Assembly (NCBI RefSeq): GCF_035953295.1
Contig: NZ_CP108370.1
Span: 1,302,001-1,366,000 of the forward strand
Direction: 5' to 3'
From: Streptomyces sp. NBC_01335
GTDB lineage: Bacteria > Actinomycetota > Actinomycetes > Streptomycetales > Streptomycetaceae
DNA: 64,000 nt
The notes under the pieces are model-generated. The model was not told the origin of the DNA, did not search any database, and saw only the letters and a program-made list of their open reading frames with translations. A program made the position numbers and the translations under genes. Numbering within the stretch: the first letter of the stretch is position 1; every line of letters begins with the position of its first letter. This document shows, piece after piece, positions 35,106-43,650 of this stretch.

Positions 35106-36059
35106 ATGCCCCGTCTGAGAATACGCAGGTCAGTGATGTCCGCCTCGGTGACGGCGTTGGTCGTGCTGGCCGGTACGGCGGCCGGCGGCGCGTACCTGAC
35201 GAGCCACTCGGCCGACGGCGCGGCCGACCCGGTGGCCTCGGTAGCCTCGGCTTCGTCGCGGGCCGCCTCGCCGGGGGGCGGCACACCCTCCGCGACGAGG
35301 AGCGAGGAGCCCGCGGTGGACTACGACGCACTGGTGGCGGCGGCCGTCCGGCCGGTGGCCGGTGACGCGCGGCTGTCGGTCGCCGTCCTCGACACGGAGA
35401 GCGGGGAGAGCGGAGCGTACGAGAGCACCGCCGGGCAGACCTTCGACACGGCCAGCATCGTGAAGGTGGACATCCTGGCCGCCCTGCTGCTGGCCGCGCA
35501 GGACGAGGGGCGGGAGCTGACCGCGAGCGAGCGCGCCTCGGCGGCCACCATGATCGAGAACAGTGACAACGCCTCGGCGACGCGGCTGCTCCAGGTCGTC
35601 GGCGGGGCGAGCGCGCTCGACGCGGCGAACGAGCGGCTGGGGCTGACCGGTACCACCGCCTCCCACGCGTGGGGGCTGACCCGGACCACCGCGGCCGACC
35701 AGGTGCGGCTGCTGGAGGCGGTCTTCGCCCCGTCCGCCGGCACCGCGGGCTCCCCACTGTCGGCCTCTCCTCTGTCGGCGGACTCGCGGGCCTACGTCCA
35801 GGAGCTGATGGGCCAGGTGGAGGCGGACCAGCGGTGGGGGGTGTCCGCGGCGGGCGGCGCGGCGCTCCTGAAGAACGGCTGGATGCCCCGGACCACCACC
35901 GGACTGTGGGACATCAACAGCGTGGGGCGGGTCGAGTCGGGCGGCAGGACGTATCTGGTGGCCGTGGTCAGCGACGGGCACGCCACCCAGCAGGCGGGGA
36001 TCACGCTGGTCGAGGCGGCGGCGAAGGCCGCGGTGGGGGCGCTCGCGGCGGCGGGCTGA
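35106..36059 (+). CDS. exported class A beta-lactamase-like serine hydrolase
   Basis: A 317-residue protein with an N-terminal membrane anchor or signal (SASVTALVVLAGTAAGGAYL, residues 12-31), a Ser/Ala/Pro linker and a penicillin-recognising fold. SxxK is SIVK in TASIVKVDIL (about residue 118) and SDN is present in NSDNASA (about 154). The third element reads KNGW instead of KTG (about 260), so true beta-lactamase activity is doubtful. TAGCGT (35094-35099) is six bases before ATG 35106, giving a leaderless transcript. Confidence 0.85.
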   Translation: MPRLRIRRSVMSASVTALVVLAGTAAGGAYLTSHSADGAADPVASVASASSRAASPGGGTPSATRSEEPAVDYDALVAAAVRPVAGDARLSVAVLDTESGESGAYESTAGQTFDTASIVKVDILAALLLAAQDEGRELTASERASAATMIENSDNASATRLLQVVGGASALDAANERLGLTGTTASHAWGLTRTTAADQVRLLEAVFAPSAGTAGSPLSASPLSADSRAYVQELMGQVEADQRWGVSAAGGAALLKNGWMPRTTTGLWDINSVGRVESGGRTYLVAVVSDGHATQQAGITLVEAAAKAAVGALAAAG

Positions 36060-36163
36060 CGGTGCGGCCGGCCGTGTGACGGGCCCATGAAGGAGCCGCA
36101 CGGCCGGCCGCATGACGGGGGCCATGAAGGAGCCCGTGAAGGGACGGTGATGAAAGGCCGTTC

Positions 36164-37438
36164 TTACGGGTTCGGCCGGCCGAAGGGGGAGACCCGGCGG
36201 TTCCTGCCGCGCCACAGCACCACGGCGGCCGCCAGGAACAGGACGCCCGCCACTCCGGCGGCCGGGGCGGTCCAGGCGGCCGGTCCGCCGCTGTCGGTCT
36301 CGGGGTCGGGGCCGGAGCCGAAGTACTTCTTTCCGTAGCCGGCCGCGGCGGCCTTGCTGTCCGCCTGTGCGGCGTCCCCGCCCGCCGCGATGGCCGCCGG
36401 CGGGTCGACGATGCCGTAGCCGTGGGTGTCGTCCCGGCCGCCGGCCGGGGCGTCGCGGGCCGTCTTCGCGAGGAGCGTCTTGATCTCGGCCGGGGTGAGG
36501 TCGGGGTGCGCGGCGCGGACCAGGGCGACGGCTCCGGACACGAAGGCCGCGGCGGCCGAGGTGCCCCACTCGATGTAGTAGTGCCGGTCCGGGTTGGCGA
36601 CGACGATGTCGTCGCCGGGTGCGCTGACGGTGGCGTACCAGTGCCGGGTGGAGAACGAGGCGTGGGTGTCGTACTTGTCGACGGCGGCGACGGCGATGAC
36701 GCCGGGGTAGGCCGCCGGGTAGGAGGTGCTGTCCCCCTTCTCCCCGCTGTTGCCCGCCGAGGCGACGACGGAGACACCCTTGGCGAGGGCGTACTGGATG
36801 GCGTTGTCCTCGGAGGCGTCCGCGTGGGCGGACTTGCTGTCGTCGCCCAGCGAGAGGTTGATGACGTCGGCACCGTGGTCGGCGGCCCAGCGGATGCCGT
36901 CGGCGAGGGCGGTGCCCCGGGACTTGCGCGCCTTCGCCCGGGCGGCGTCGGTGGATTCCAGGATCACCCGGACCGGCAGGATCTTCGCCTCGGGTGCGAC
37001 GCCGAGCACGCCGTCGCTCTGACCGGCTCCGTTGCCGTGCCCGGCGATGATGCCGGCCATGGCGGTGCCGTGCAGGGCCCACGCCTTGTCGCCGGGGCCC
37101 GCGCCGAAGCCGATGAGGTCCTTGCCGGGGAGCACTCCGCCGACGAGGTCGGGGTGGCTGTCGTCGACGCCGGTGTCGAGCACCGCGACGGTGACGCCCC
37201 TGCCCTTGGTGGTCCGCCAGGCCTGGTCGGTGTGGAGGGAGGCGAGGGCCCACTGGCGGTCGCGGATGGCGTCGGCCCGCGCGGGGGTGGCGGGCAGCAG
37301 TGCGAGCAGCCCGGCGGCACAGGCGGCGACGAGGGCCCGCGCGGCCCGCGCCCGCCCGGTGGCGGCGGTGGCGCGGGCGGTGCCGGGTGCGGCGGGGAAG
37401 CGGGCGGTGCCGGGTGCGGCGGGGAATCGGGGGCTCAT
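36164..37438 (-). CDS. mycosin-type S8 serine protease (type VII secretion-associated)
   Basis: A 424-residue subtilase with signal sequence (about residues 29-55), catalytic Asp in VLDTGVDDSHPDL, His in HGTAMAGIIAG and Ser in GTSAAAAFVSG, and a C-terminal membrane helix (VAGVLFLAAAVVLWRG) followed by a short basic tail. This is the mycosin (MycP) architecture that cleaves ESX substrates. No ESX structural genes (EccB-EccE, EsxA/B) are nearby. The N-terminus has two copies of RFPAAPGTA. ATG 37438 overlaps the stop of the upstream gene (ATGA). Confidence 0.9.
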   Translation of the reverse strand: MSPRFPAAPGTARFPAAPGTARATAATGRARAARALVAACAAGLLALLPATPARADAIRDRQWALASLHTDQAWRTTKGRGVTVAVLDTGVDDSHPDLVGGVLPGKDLIGFGAGPGDKAWALHGTAMAGIIAGHGNGAGQSDGVLGVAPEAKILPVRVILESTDAARAKARKSRGTALADGIRWAADHGADVINLSLGDDSKSAHADASEDNAIQYALAKGVSVVASAGNSGEKGDSTSYPAAYPGVIAVAAVDKYDTHASFSTRHWYATVSAPGDDIVVANPDRHYYIEWGTSAAAAFVSGAVALVRAAHPDLTPAEIKTLLAKTARDAPAGGRDDTHGYGIVDPPAAIAAGGDAAQADSKAAAAGYGKKYFGSGPDPETDSGGPAAWTAPAAGVAGVLFLAAAVVLWRGRNRRVSPFGRPNP

Positions 37439-38979
37439 CGCGGCTTCTTCTCCGTCAGGTCGGCGACGGTCGTGCGCAGGGCGCGTTCCACCCGGTCGGC
37501 CACACCCTCGGCGTCGTTGCCGAGGCCGGCCTCGGCGACGGCCGTGGTGGCGCCCCGGGCCATGGCCAGGGCGGCGGGCTGCGGATCGGTGACGGCCCGT
37601 CCGTCCGCGAACCCGGAGACCGCGTACACGAGGACCGGGAGCTCGGTCAGGACGTGCGTCGTCCAGGCGGCGCGCTGGACGGCCCCGAACCCCTCGGCGG
37701 CGGTGCCCGGCACGGGGTACGTACGAGGCATCAGGTCCTTGCGCTCGCCCAGCTTCTGGTCGGCGAACCGGGTGGCGAGCGCCCGCATCGCGGTGTCGTC
37801 CGCCTCGGTGAAGACCATGCCGACGGTGGTGACCGTGCTGCGCGTCGCGTCGGTGTAGGTGGCGCGGACCACGCGTACGCAGCCGACCGGCCCGAGGGCG
37901 CGTACCAGCAGCGGGTCGAGGGCCTCCGCGCAGTCGCCGTCGGCGGCCACCCCGAGCCGGGTCCACACCCGGTCGGCTCCGCCCGGTCCGGCTCCCTTGC
38001 CCTGGAGGGTGCGGGGGAAGAGCGTGTCGACGGGGAGGCTGTGCCAGGCGCTGCGGGCGGTGGACCAGGAGGTGTTCCCGCCGGACGAGGCGGAGGCGTC
38101 GTCGGTGAGCCAGGCCCCGGCCGCCGCCCCGCCGATCAGACCGATGCCGAGCACGACGCAGACGGCCGCGGCGACGGTCCTGGCCCGCTGCCGGGGCTCC
38201 GGCCTGATCGGCCGCAGCCGGGTGGTCAGCTCCATCGGCGTCTCGGGGAAGCCGTAGCGCGGCGGTACGGGGTACGTGCTGGGGTGCCGCATCCCGTACG
38301 GGGCCGGCGGCGGGCCGGGCGGGGCGCCGGGCGGCGGCGTGAGGTCCACCGCCCCGACGGGCCTGCGCCGGGCGGCGGGCGGCGGCACCGGCGGCTGGGC
38401 GCCGGGCGGCGGCACGGGCGGCCGGGCGGGCGTGACCGGGGGCCGGGCGCCGGGGACCTGCGGCGCGGGGCGCACGGGGGCGGCCGGGACGGGCCGCAGG
38501 CGGGTGGTGGTCTCGGACGGCGTCGGTGCGGGGACGGACGGCGGTACGGGGGGCTGCGCGGCCGTGGCTCCCGGGCGCAGGCGCCGGGTGGTCTCGGAGG
38601 GGATCTGCCCGGGGCCGGACGGGGGCCGGCCGGAGGAGGCGGGGGGCGCGGGGGGCGCGGGGGGCATCGCGGGCGCAGGAGGAACAGCGGGAGAACCAGC
38701 GGGAACAGCGGGCGGCGCGGCGGGCACGGCCTGCCCGGGAACGCCGGGCGCAGCAGGAGCAGCAGGAGCGACGGGAGCTACAGGAGCGCCGGGGCCAGCA
38801 GGAGCGGCGGGCGCAGCAGAAGCCGCAGGGTCGCCGGGCGCCGAAGGGGCGACGGGCGCGCCAGGAGGAGCGGCGGCGCCCGGGGCCTGTGCGGGAGTTC
38901 CGGGGGTCGGGGGCGTGGTGGTGCCGGGCGGGACCGGTGGGCGGGGCGGCACGGGAGCGTGCTGCGCCTCGGTACTCAT
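37435..38979 (-). CDS. proline-rich membrane protein coupled to the mycosin
   Basis: A 514-residue protein. The first 230 residues are a low-complexity Pro/Ala/Gly region with three spaced TT-LRP motifs (SETTRRLRPG, SETTTRLRPV, MELTTRLRPI). One membrane helix follows (TVAAAVCVVLGIGLIGGAAAG, just after the third motif), then a C-terminal extracytoplasmic domain with a CAEAL..GCVRVVRA cysteine pair. ATG 38979 follows AGGGGGAC. Coupling by ATGA overlap suggests joint function with the mycosin. The domain family is not recognised. Confidence 0.75.
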   Translation of the reverse strand: MSTEAQHAPVPPRPPVPPGTTTPPTPGTPAQAPGAAAPPGAPVAPSAPGDPAASAAPAAPAGPGAPVAPVAPAAPAAPGVPGQAVPAAPPAVPAGSPAVPPAPAMPPAPPAPPASSGRPPSGPGQIPSETTRRLRPGATAAQPPVPPSVPAPTPSETTTRLRPVPAAPVRPAPQVPGARPPVTPARPPVPPPGAQPPVPPPAARRRPVGAVDLTPPPGAPPGPPPAPYGMRHPSTYPVPPRYGFPETPMELTTRLRPIRPEPRQRARTVAAAVCVVLGIGLIGGAAAGAWLTDDASASSGGNTSWSTARSAWHSLPVDTLFPRTLQGKGAGPGGADRVWTRLGVAADGDCAEALDPLLVRALGPVGCVRVVRATYTDATRSTVTTVGMVFTEADDTAMRALATRFADQKLGERKDLMPRTYPVPGTAAEGFGAVQRAAWTTHVLTELPVLVYAVSGFADGRAVTDPQPAALAMARGATTAVAEAGLGNDAEGVADRVERALRTTVADLTEKKPR

Positions 38980-39235
38980 CCCGTCCCCCTGGTTCGCCTC
39001 GCGTACCGCTACCGCTCGCGGAACACGCACCCGGGCAAGCCCGTTGGTCGCCGCGTGCCGGTCACTCTACGGGCTGCGGGCGGACCGCGGGGAACGGGTC
39101 CGTCCGGGCGTCGCATCCGCGCGGTTCGTTCCCCGGCCGGGCCCGCGTACCGGGTCCGGCCGGGAGCGGGGACGGGGAACGGTGATTCCCCGCAGGCCCT
39201 TACCGATGGGTACGCCTCTCTGGCAAGCTGCCGCC

Positions 39236-40438
39236 ATGACTGTGCGCGCCACTGACCGGGCCCGTTACGACCGGGCCACCGCCCATCTCGACGCACCGCT
39301 CACGGTGGTCGACCTGGAGGCGTTCGACGCCAACGCGGACGACCTCGTCGCCCGCGCTGCCGGGAAGCCGATCCGGGTGGCGAGCAAGTCCGTCCGCTGC
39401 CGGGCCCTGCTGGAACGGGTGCTCGCCCGGCCGGGGTTCGCCGGGATCATGTCCTTCACCATGGCGGAGTCGCTCTGGCTGGCCCGGGCGGGCTTCGACG
39501 ACGTGCTGCTCGCCTACCCGTCCGCCGACCGCTCGGCCTTCGCCGAGCTGGCCGCCGATCCGAAGCTCGCCGCCTCGGTGACGGTGATGGTGGACGACCC
39601 GGCGCAGCTGGAGCTGATCGACGCGTCCCGCGCGGGCGGCACGGAGGAGATCCGGGTCGCGCTGGAGCTGGACACCTCGCTGCGCCTGCTGGGCGGCCGG
39701 GTGAGGGTCGGCGCGCTCCGCTCGCCGCTCCGCTCCCCCGCCCAACTCGCCGACCTGGCAAGGTCGGTGGCGCGGCGGCCGGGGTTCCGGCTGGTCGGCC
39801 TGATGGCGTACGAGGGGCACATCGCGGGGGTCGGGGACGCGGTCTCCGGGCGTCCGCTGCGGTCCCGGGCCATCCGGCTGATGCAGGCGACGGCCCGCCG
39901 GGAGCTGGTGGTGCGCCGGGCCGAGGTGGTGCGCGCGGTGCGCGCGGTCGTGCCGGACCTGGAGTTCGTCAACGGGGGCGGCACCGGCAGCGTGCAGCAC
40001 ACCGCCGCGGAGTCCGCGGTGACGGAGATCGCGGCCGGCTCGGGGCTGTACGTCCCCCGGCTCTTCGACAACTACACGTCGTTCAGGGGGCGTCCGGCGG
40101 CGCTCTTCGCGCAGCCCGTCGTGCGGAGGCCGGGGGTGGGCGTGGTGACGGTGCTCGGCGGCGGCTATCCGGCGTCCGGCGCGGCGGGCCCGGACCGGCT
40201 CCCCGTCCCGTACCTCCCCCAAGGGCTGCGCTACGACCCGCAGGAGGGGCCCGGCGAGGTCCAGACACCGCTGCTGGGGTCGGCCGCCGACGATCTGCTG
40301 ATCGGCGACAAGGTGTGGTTCCGGCACGCGAAGGCGGGCGAACTGTGCGAGCGGTTCGACGCGTTGCACCTGATCGAGGGCGACCGGATCACGGCCACCG
40401 TGCCGACGTACCGCGGTGAGGGGCGGACGTTCCTCTAG
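39236..40438 (+). CDS. PLP-dependent amino-acid deaminase/aldolase (alanine racemase-like fold)
   Basis: A 400-residue enzyme of the family containing D-threonine aldolase and D-amino-acid deaminases. The PLP lysine is probably in IRVASKSVRCRALL (about residue 47), at the end of the first barrel strand. LVGLMAYEGHIAG and EFVNGGGTGS bind phosphate, and the C-terminal beta domain carries HAKAGELCERFD. CAAGCT lies six bases before ATG 39236. The TAG stop is the first three bases of the MITE-like element. The amino-acid substrate is unknown. Confidence 0.85.
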   Translation: MTVRATDRARYDRATAHLDAPLTVVDLEAFDANADDLVARAAGKPIRVASKSVRCRALLERVLARPGFAGIMSFTMAESLWLARAGFDDVLLAYPSADRSAFAELAADPKLAASVTVMVDDPAQLELIDASRAGGTEEIRVALELDTSLRLLGGRVRVGALRSPLRSPAQLADLARSVARRPGFRLVGLMAYEGHIAGVGDAVSGRPLRSRAIRLMQATARRELVVRRAEVVRAVRAVVPDLEFVNGGGTGSVQHTAAESAVTEIAAGSGLYVPRLFDNYTSFRGRPAALFAQPVVRRPGVGVVTVLGGGYPASGAAGPDRLPVPYLPQGLRYDPQEGPGEVQTPLLGSAADDLLIGDKVWFRHAKAGELCERFDALHLIEGDRITATVPTYRGEGRTFL

Positions 40439-40601
40439 GACGTGTCTGACCATGCGCGTCGGATCGGCGGGCGGTGTCCGGTGCGGTGCATCGCAAGGCG
40501 GAGGACCGCCCGCGTACGGGATGTACGCGGGCGGTCCGACAACGCCGCGAGGTGCCGTGCCGGGCGCCGACCGCCCGGCGGGAATGGTCAGACACGGCCT
40601 A
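40436..40601. mobile_element. MITE-like element with terminal inverted repeats, copy B
   Basis: 166 bases bounded by TAGGACGTGTCTGACCAT (40436-40453) and its complement with one mismatch (40584-40601). The centre has a hairpin ACCGCCCGCGTAC..GTACGCGGGCGGT. No transposase gene is present. The left end supplies the stop codon of the preceding gene. It is related to copy A at 30629. Confidence 0.72.
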
Positions 40602-40693
40602 AGGGCATGTGGCACGGCGGACGTTCCCCCGAGGACCGTGGACCGTGTGGCAGGCTCGTGGTCTCAGCGCCTGTCGGGTGAAGGAGTGCGGCC

Positions 40694-42091
40694 ATGCCCC
40701 AGTACACGGCCTCCGTCGGGGTGGCCGGTTTCCGGTTCGACGGGTTGCGGGAGCTGCTCGGGCGGGCCGGTCCGGCGCGTTCGGGGGACGAGCTGGCGGG
40801 GGTCGCCGCGCGGAGCGACGCGGAGCGTACGGCGGCCCGGATCGCGCTGGCCGAGGTGGAGCTGCGGGCCTTCCTCGAAGACCCGGTGGTGCCCTACGAG
40901 GACGACGAGGTCACCCGGCTGATCGTCGACACCCACGACGCCGGCGCGTTCGCGCCCGTCGCCGGGCTGACGGTCGGCGAGTTCCGCGACTGGCTGCTCT
41001 CCTACCGGGCGACCCCGGCCGCGCTCGCGGCGCTGGCGCCGGGTCTCACCCCGGAGATGGCCGCCGCGGTGAGCAAGCTGATGCGCAACCAGGATCTGGT
41101 CCAGGTGGCCCGCGCGTGCACGGTCGTCACCCGGTTCCGGAACACGATCGGGCTGCCGGGGCGGCTCTCGGTGCGCCTCCAGCCCAACCATCCGACGGAC
41201 GATCCCCGGGGCGTCGCGGCCTCGGTGCTCGACGGGCTGCTGTACGGCTGCGGGGACGCGGTCATCGGCATCAACCCGGCGTCCGACTCCCTGGCCTCGG
41301 TGACGGATCTGCTGCGGCTGACGGACGAGATCCGGCAGCGGTACGCGATCCCGACGCAGACCTGTGTGCTCACCCATGTCACCCGTACGCTCCGGGCGAT
41401 CGAGCGGGGCGCACCGGTGGATCTGGTCTTCCAGTCCGTCGCCGGGACCGAGGCCGCCAACCGCGCCTTCGGCATCGATCTGGCCCTGCTCGCGGAGGCC
41501 CACGACGCGGGGCTCTCCCTGGGGCGGGGCGAACTCGGCGACAACGTCATGTACTTCGAGACCGGCCAGGGCAGCGCGCTCTCCGCCGACGCGCACCACG
41601 GCGTCGACCAGCAGACGCTGGAGGCCCGCGCCTACGCGGTGGCGCGGCGGTTCCGTCCGCTGCTGGTCAACACGGTGGTCGGGTTCATCGGCCCGGAGTA
41701 CCTCTACGACGGCAAGCAGATCATCCGGGCGGGGCTGGAGGACCACTTCTGCGGCAAGCTGCTCGGTCTGCCGATGGGCGTCGACGTCTGCTACACCAAC
41801 CACGCCGAGGCCGACCAGGACGACATGGACAGCCTGCTGACACTGCTCGGGGTGGCGGGCTGCACCTTCGTGATGGGGGTCCCGGGCTCCGACGACGTGA
41901 TGCTGAACTACCAGTCCACCTCCTTCCACGACGCGTTGTACGTACGGTCCGTGCTGGGGCTGCGTCCGGCACCGGAGTTCGAGGCGTGGATGGAGCGGAT
42001 GGGGATGTACGACTCCGAGGGCCGGGCGGTGGCGCCGGTCGCGCACAGCCCGCTGGCCGCCGGTCTCGCCGCGATGATCGGCGAAGCGTGA
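40694..42091 (+). CDS. eutB: ethanolamine ammonia-lyase large subunit
   Basis: A 465-residue catalytic subunit that, with EutC and adenosylcobalamin, splits ethanolamine into acetaldehyde and ammonia. Family landmarks include RNTIGLPGRLSVRLQPNHP (near residue 150), QTCVLTHVTR (near 220), NVMYFETGQGSALSADAHHG (near 285) and DVCYTNHAEADQDDMDSL (near 365). ATG 40694 sits behind GAAGGAG. The end overlaps eutC by four bases. No microcompartment genes are adjacent, so this is the stand-alone catabolic type. Confidence 0.96.
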   Translation: MPQYTASVGVAGFRFDGLRELLGRAGPARSGDELAGVAARSDAERTAARIALAEVELRAFLEDPVVPYEDDEVTRLIVDTHDAGAFAPVAGLTVGEFRDWLLSYRATPAALAALAPGLTPEMAAAVSKLMRNQDLVQVARACTVVTRFRNTIGLPGRLSVRLQPNHPTDDPRGVAASVLDGLLYGCGDAVIGINPASDSLASVTDLLRLTDEIRQRYAIPTQTCVLTHVTRTLRAIERGAPVDLVFQSVAGTEAANRAFGIDLALLAEAHDAGLSLGRGELGDNVMYFETGQGSALSADAHHGVDQQTLEARAYAVARRFRPLLVNTVVGFIGPEYLYDGKQIIRAGLEDHFCGKLLGLPMGVDVCYTNHAEADQDDMDSLLTLLGVAGCTFVMGVPGSDDVMLNYQSTSFHDALYVRSVLGLRPAPEFEAWMERMGMYDSEGRAVAPVAHSPLAAGLAAMIGEA

Positions 42092-42912
42092 GCGGGCCGG
42101 CGGAGAACAGGAGCCCGGAGGAGCACCGGGGCCCCGACCTCTGGGAGCCGCTGCGCCGGCACACCCCGGCCCGGGTGGGGCTCGGGCGGACGGGCCACGG
42201 ACTGCCGTTGCGGCATCTGCTGGAGTTCCAGGCCGCGCACGCCCTGGCGCGGGACGCGGTCCACCAGGCGGTGGACTTCGCAGCCCTGCGTACGGGGCTG
42301 ACGGGCCATCCGGTCGCCGAGGTGCGCAGCGCCGCCCCGGACCGGGCGGCCTATCTGCGCCGCCCCGACCTGGGCAGGAAGCTGCATCCGGACGACGGGA
42401 CCCGCCTGGCGGGGCTGCCCGGCGGCGGAACGCTGGTGGTGATCGCGGACGGGCTCTCCGCCACGGCGGTCCAGCGCCACGCGCTGCCGCTGCTGGAGGC
42501 GCTGGTGCCGCTGCTCGGCGGGAGCGGGGGCGCAGGCACAGGCGAGGGCGGCGGCCGGGAGGGCGTTCCGGTGGTCCTCGCCTCCCAGGCGCGGGTGGCG
42601 CTCGGGGACGAGATCGGGGAACGGGTCGGCGCCCGGCTGGTGCTCGTGCTGATCGGCGAACGCCCCGGGCTCAGCGCCGCCGACAGTCTCGGGGCGTATC
42701 TGACGTACGGGCCCCGGACCGGGCGGCGGGACGCGGAGCGCAACTGCGTCTCCAACATCCACCCCCCGGCCGGGCTCGGCTACCCGGCGGCCGCACGCAC
42801 GATCGCCTCACTCGTCGCCGGGGCGGAGCGGCTCGGGCTCTCGGGGGTGGCGCTGAGTGGCGAGGAGCCTGGGGATCCGGCGGCGCTGCCGCCCCCCGAC
42901 CAGGGCTCGTGA
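42088..42912 (+). CDS. eutC: ethanolamine ammonia-lyase small subunit
   Basis: A 274-residue EutC that binds cobalamin and forms the lyase with EutB. RVGLGRTGHGLPLRHLLEFQ (about residues 29-48), HALARDAVHQAVDF and ERNCVSNIHPPAGLGYPAA (about 215) are conserved. GTG 42088 overlaps the eutB stop (GTGA). A Gly-rich insert (about residues 140-155) lies in the middle. The last 20 residues are poorly conserved. Confidence 0.95.
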   Translation: MSGPAENRSPEEHRGPDLWEPLRRHTPARVGLGRTGHGLPLRHLLEFQAAHALARDAVHQAVDFAALRTGLTGHPVAEVRSAAPDRAAYLRRPDLGRKLHPDDGTRLAGLPGGGTLVVIADGLSATAVQRHALPLLEALVPLLGGSGGAGTGEGGGREGVPVVLASQARVALGDEIGERVGARLVLVLIGERPGLSAADSLGAYLTYGPRTGRRDAERNCVSNIHPPAGLGYPAAARTIASLVAGAERLGLSGVALSGEEPGDPAALPPPDQGS

Positions 42913-42978
42913 TGTCCTGGCGGCCTCCGGCTGGGTGGTGTCCGGGGGTACGGGGACGACGGCATGAATGGAGGCGCG

Positions 42979-43650
42979 TCACTCACGGGTGACGGTCACC
43001 AGCTCCGCCTCATAGGCGAGGATGACGAGTTGCACTCTGTCGCGGGCGTCGAGCTTGGAGAGCAGGCGGGTCACGTACGTCTTGGCGGTGGCGCCGCTGA
43101 TGCACAGGTTCTCGGCGATCTCCGCGTTGGTCAGGCCGCTGCCGATGAGAGTGAGCACCTCGCGCTCGCGGTCGGTGATGCCCTCGAGGCGGCGCGGCGG
43201 CGCGGGCGGTGTCACCGTCCAGGAGCGTCGGGCGACGAACTCGGCGATCAGGCGGCGGGTGAGGCCGGGCGCGATGAGGCTGTCGCCGGAGGCGACGACG
43301 CGGACGGCGGCGAGGATGTCGTCCAAGGCCATGTCTTTGACGATGAAACCGGAGGCACCGGCGCGCAGGGCGCCGTAGAGGTACTCGTCGTCGTCGAAGG
43401 TGGTCAGTATCAGCACGCGGGTGCCGCTCGGGCCTGCGGTGATGCGCCTGGTGGCCTCGATGCCGTCGGTGCCCGGCATCCGGATGTCCATGACGACGAT
43501 GTCGGGCGTCAGCCTCTCGGCGAGCGCGGCGGCTTCAGCACCGTCGCCCGCCTCCCCGACCACTTCCAGGTCCGGGGCATCGGTGATGACCATCTGCAAG
43601 GCGGTTCGGACCAGGGGCTGGTCGTCGGCGAGCAGGACGCGGACGGTCAC
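42979..43650 (-). CDS. NarL/LuxR-family response regulator
   Basis: A 223-residue regulator. The receiver domain has the acidic pair ADD (near residue 8), phosphoacceptor Asp in VVMDIRMPG (about 54) and Lys in FIVKDM (about 104). The C-terminal LuxR HTH contains LTNAEIAENLCISGATAKTYV. GTG 43650 overlaps the kinase stop (GTGA). It is the partner of the preceding histidine kinase and probably controls the divergent ABC transporter. Confidence 0.95.
   Translation of the reverse strand: MTVRVLLADDQPLVRTALQMVITDAPDLEVVGEAGDGAEAAALAERLTPDIVVMDIRMPGTDGIEATRRITAGPSGTRVLILTTFDDDEYLYGALRAGASGFIVKDMALDDILAAVRVVASGDSLIAPGLTRRLIAEFVARRSWTVTPPAPPRRLEGITDREREVLTLIGSGLTNAEIAENLCISGATAKTYVTRLLSKLDARDRVQLVILAYEAELVTVTRE

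Noticed and set aside
40436..40601. Insertion sequence
   Set aside because: At 166 bases with no transposase it can only be a non-autonomous element.
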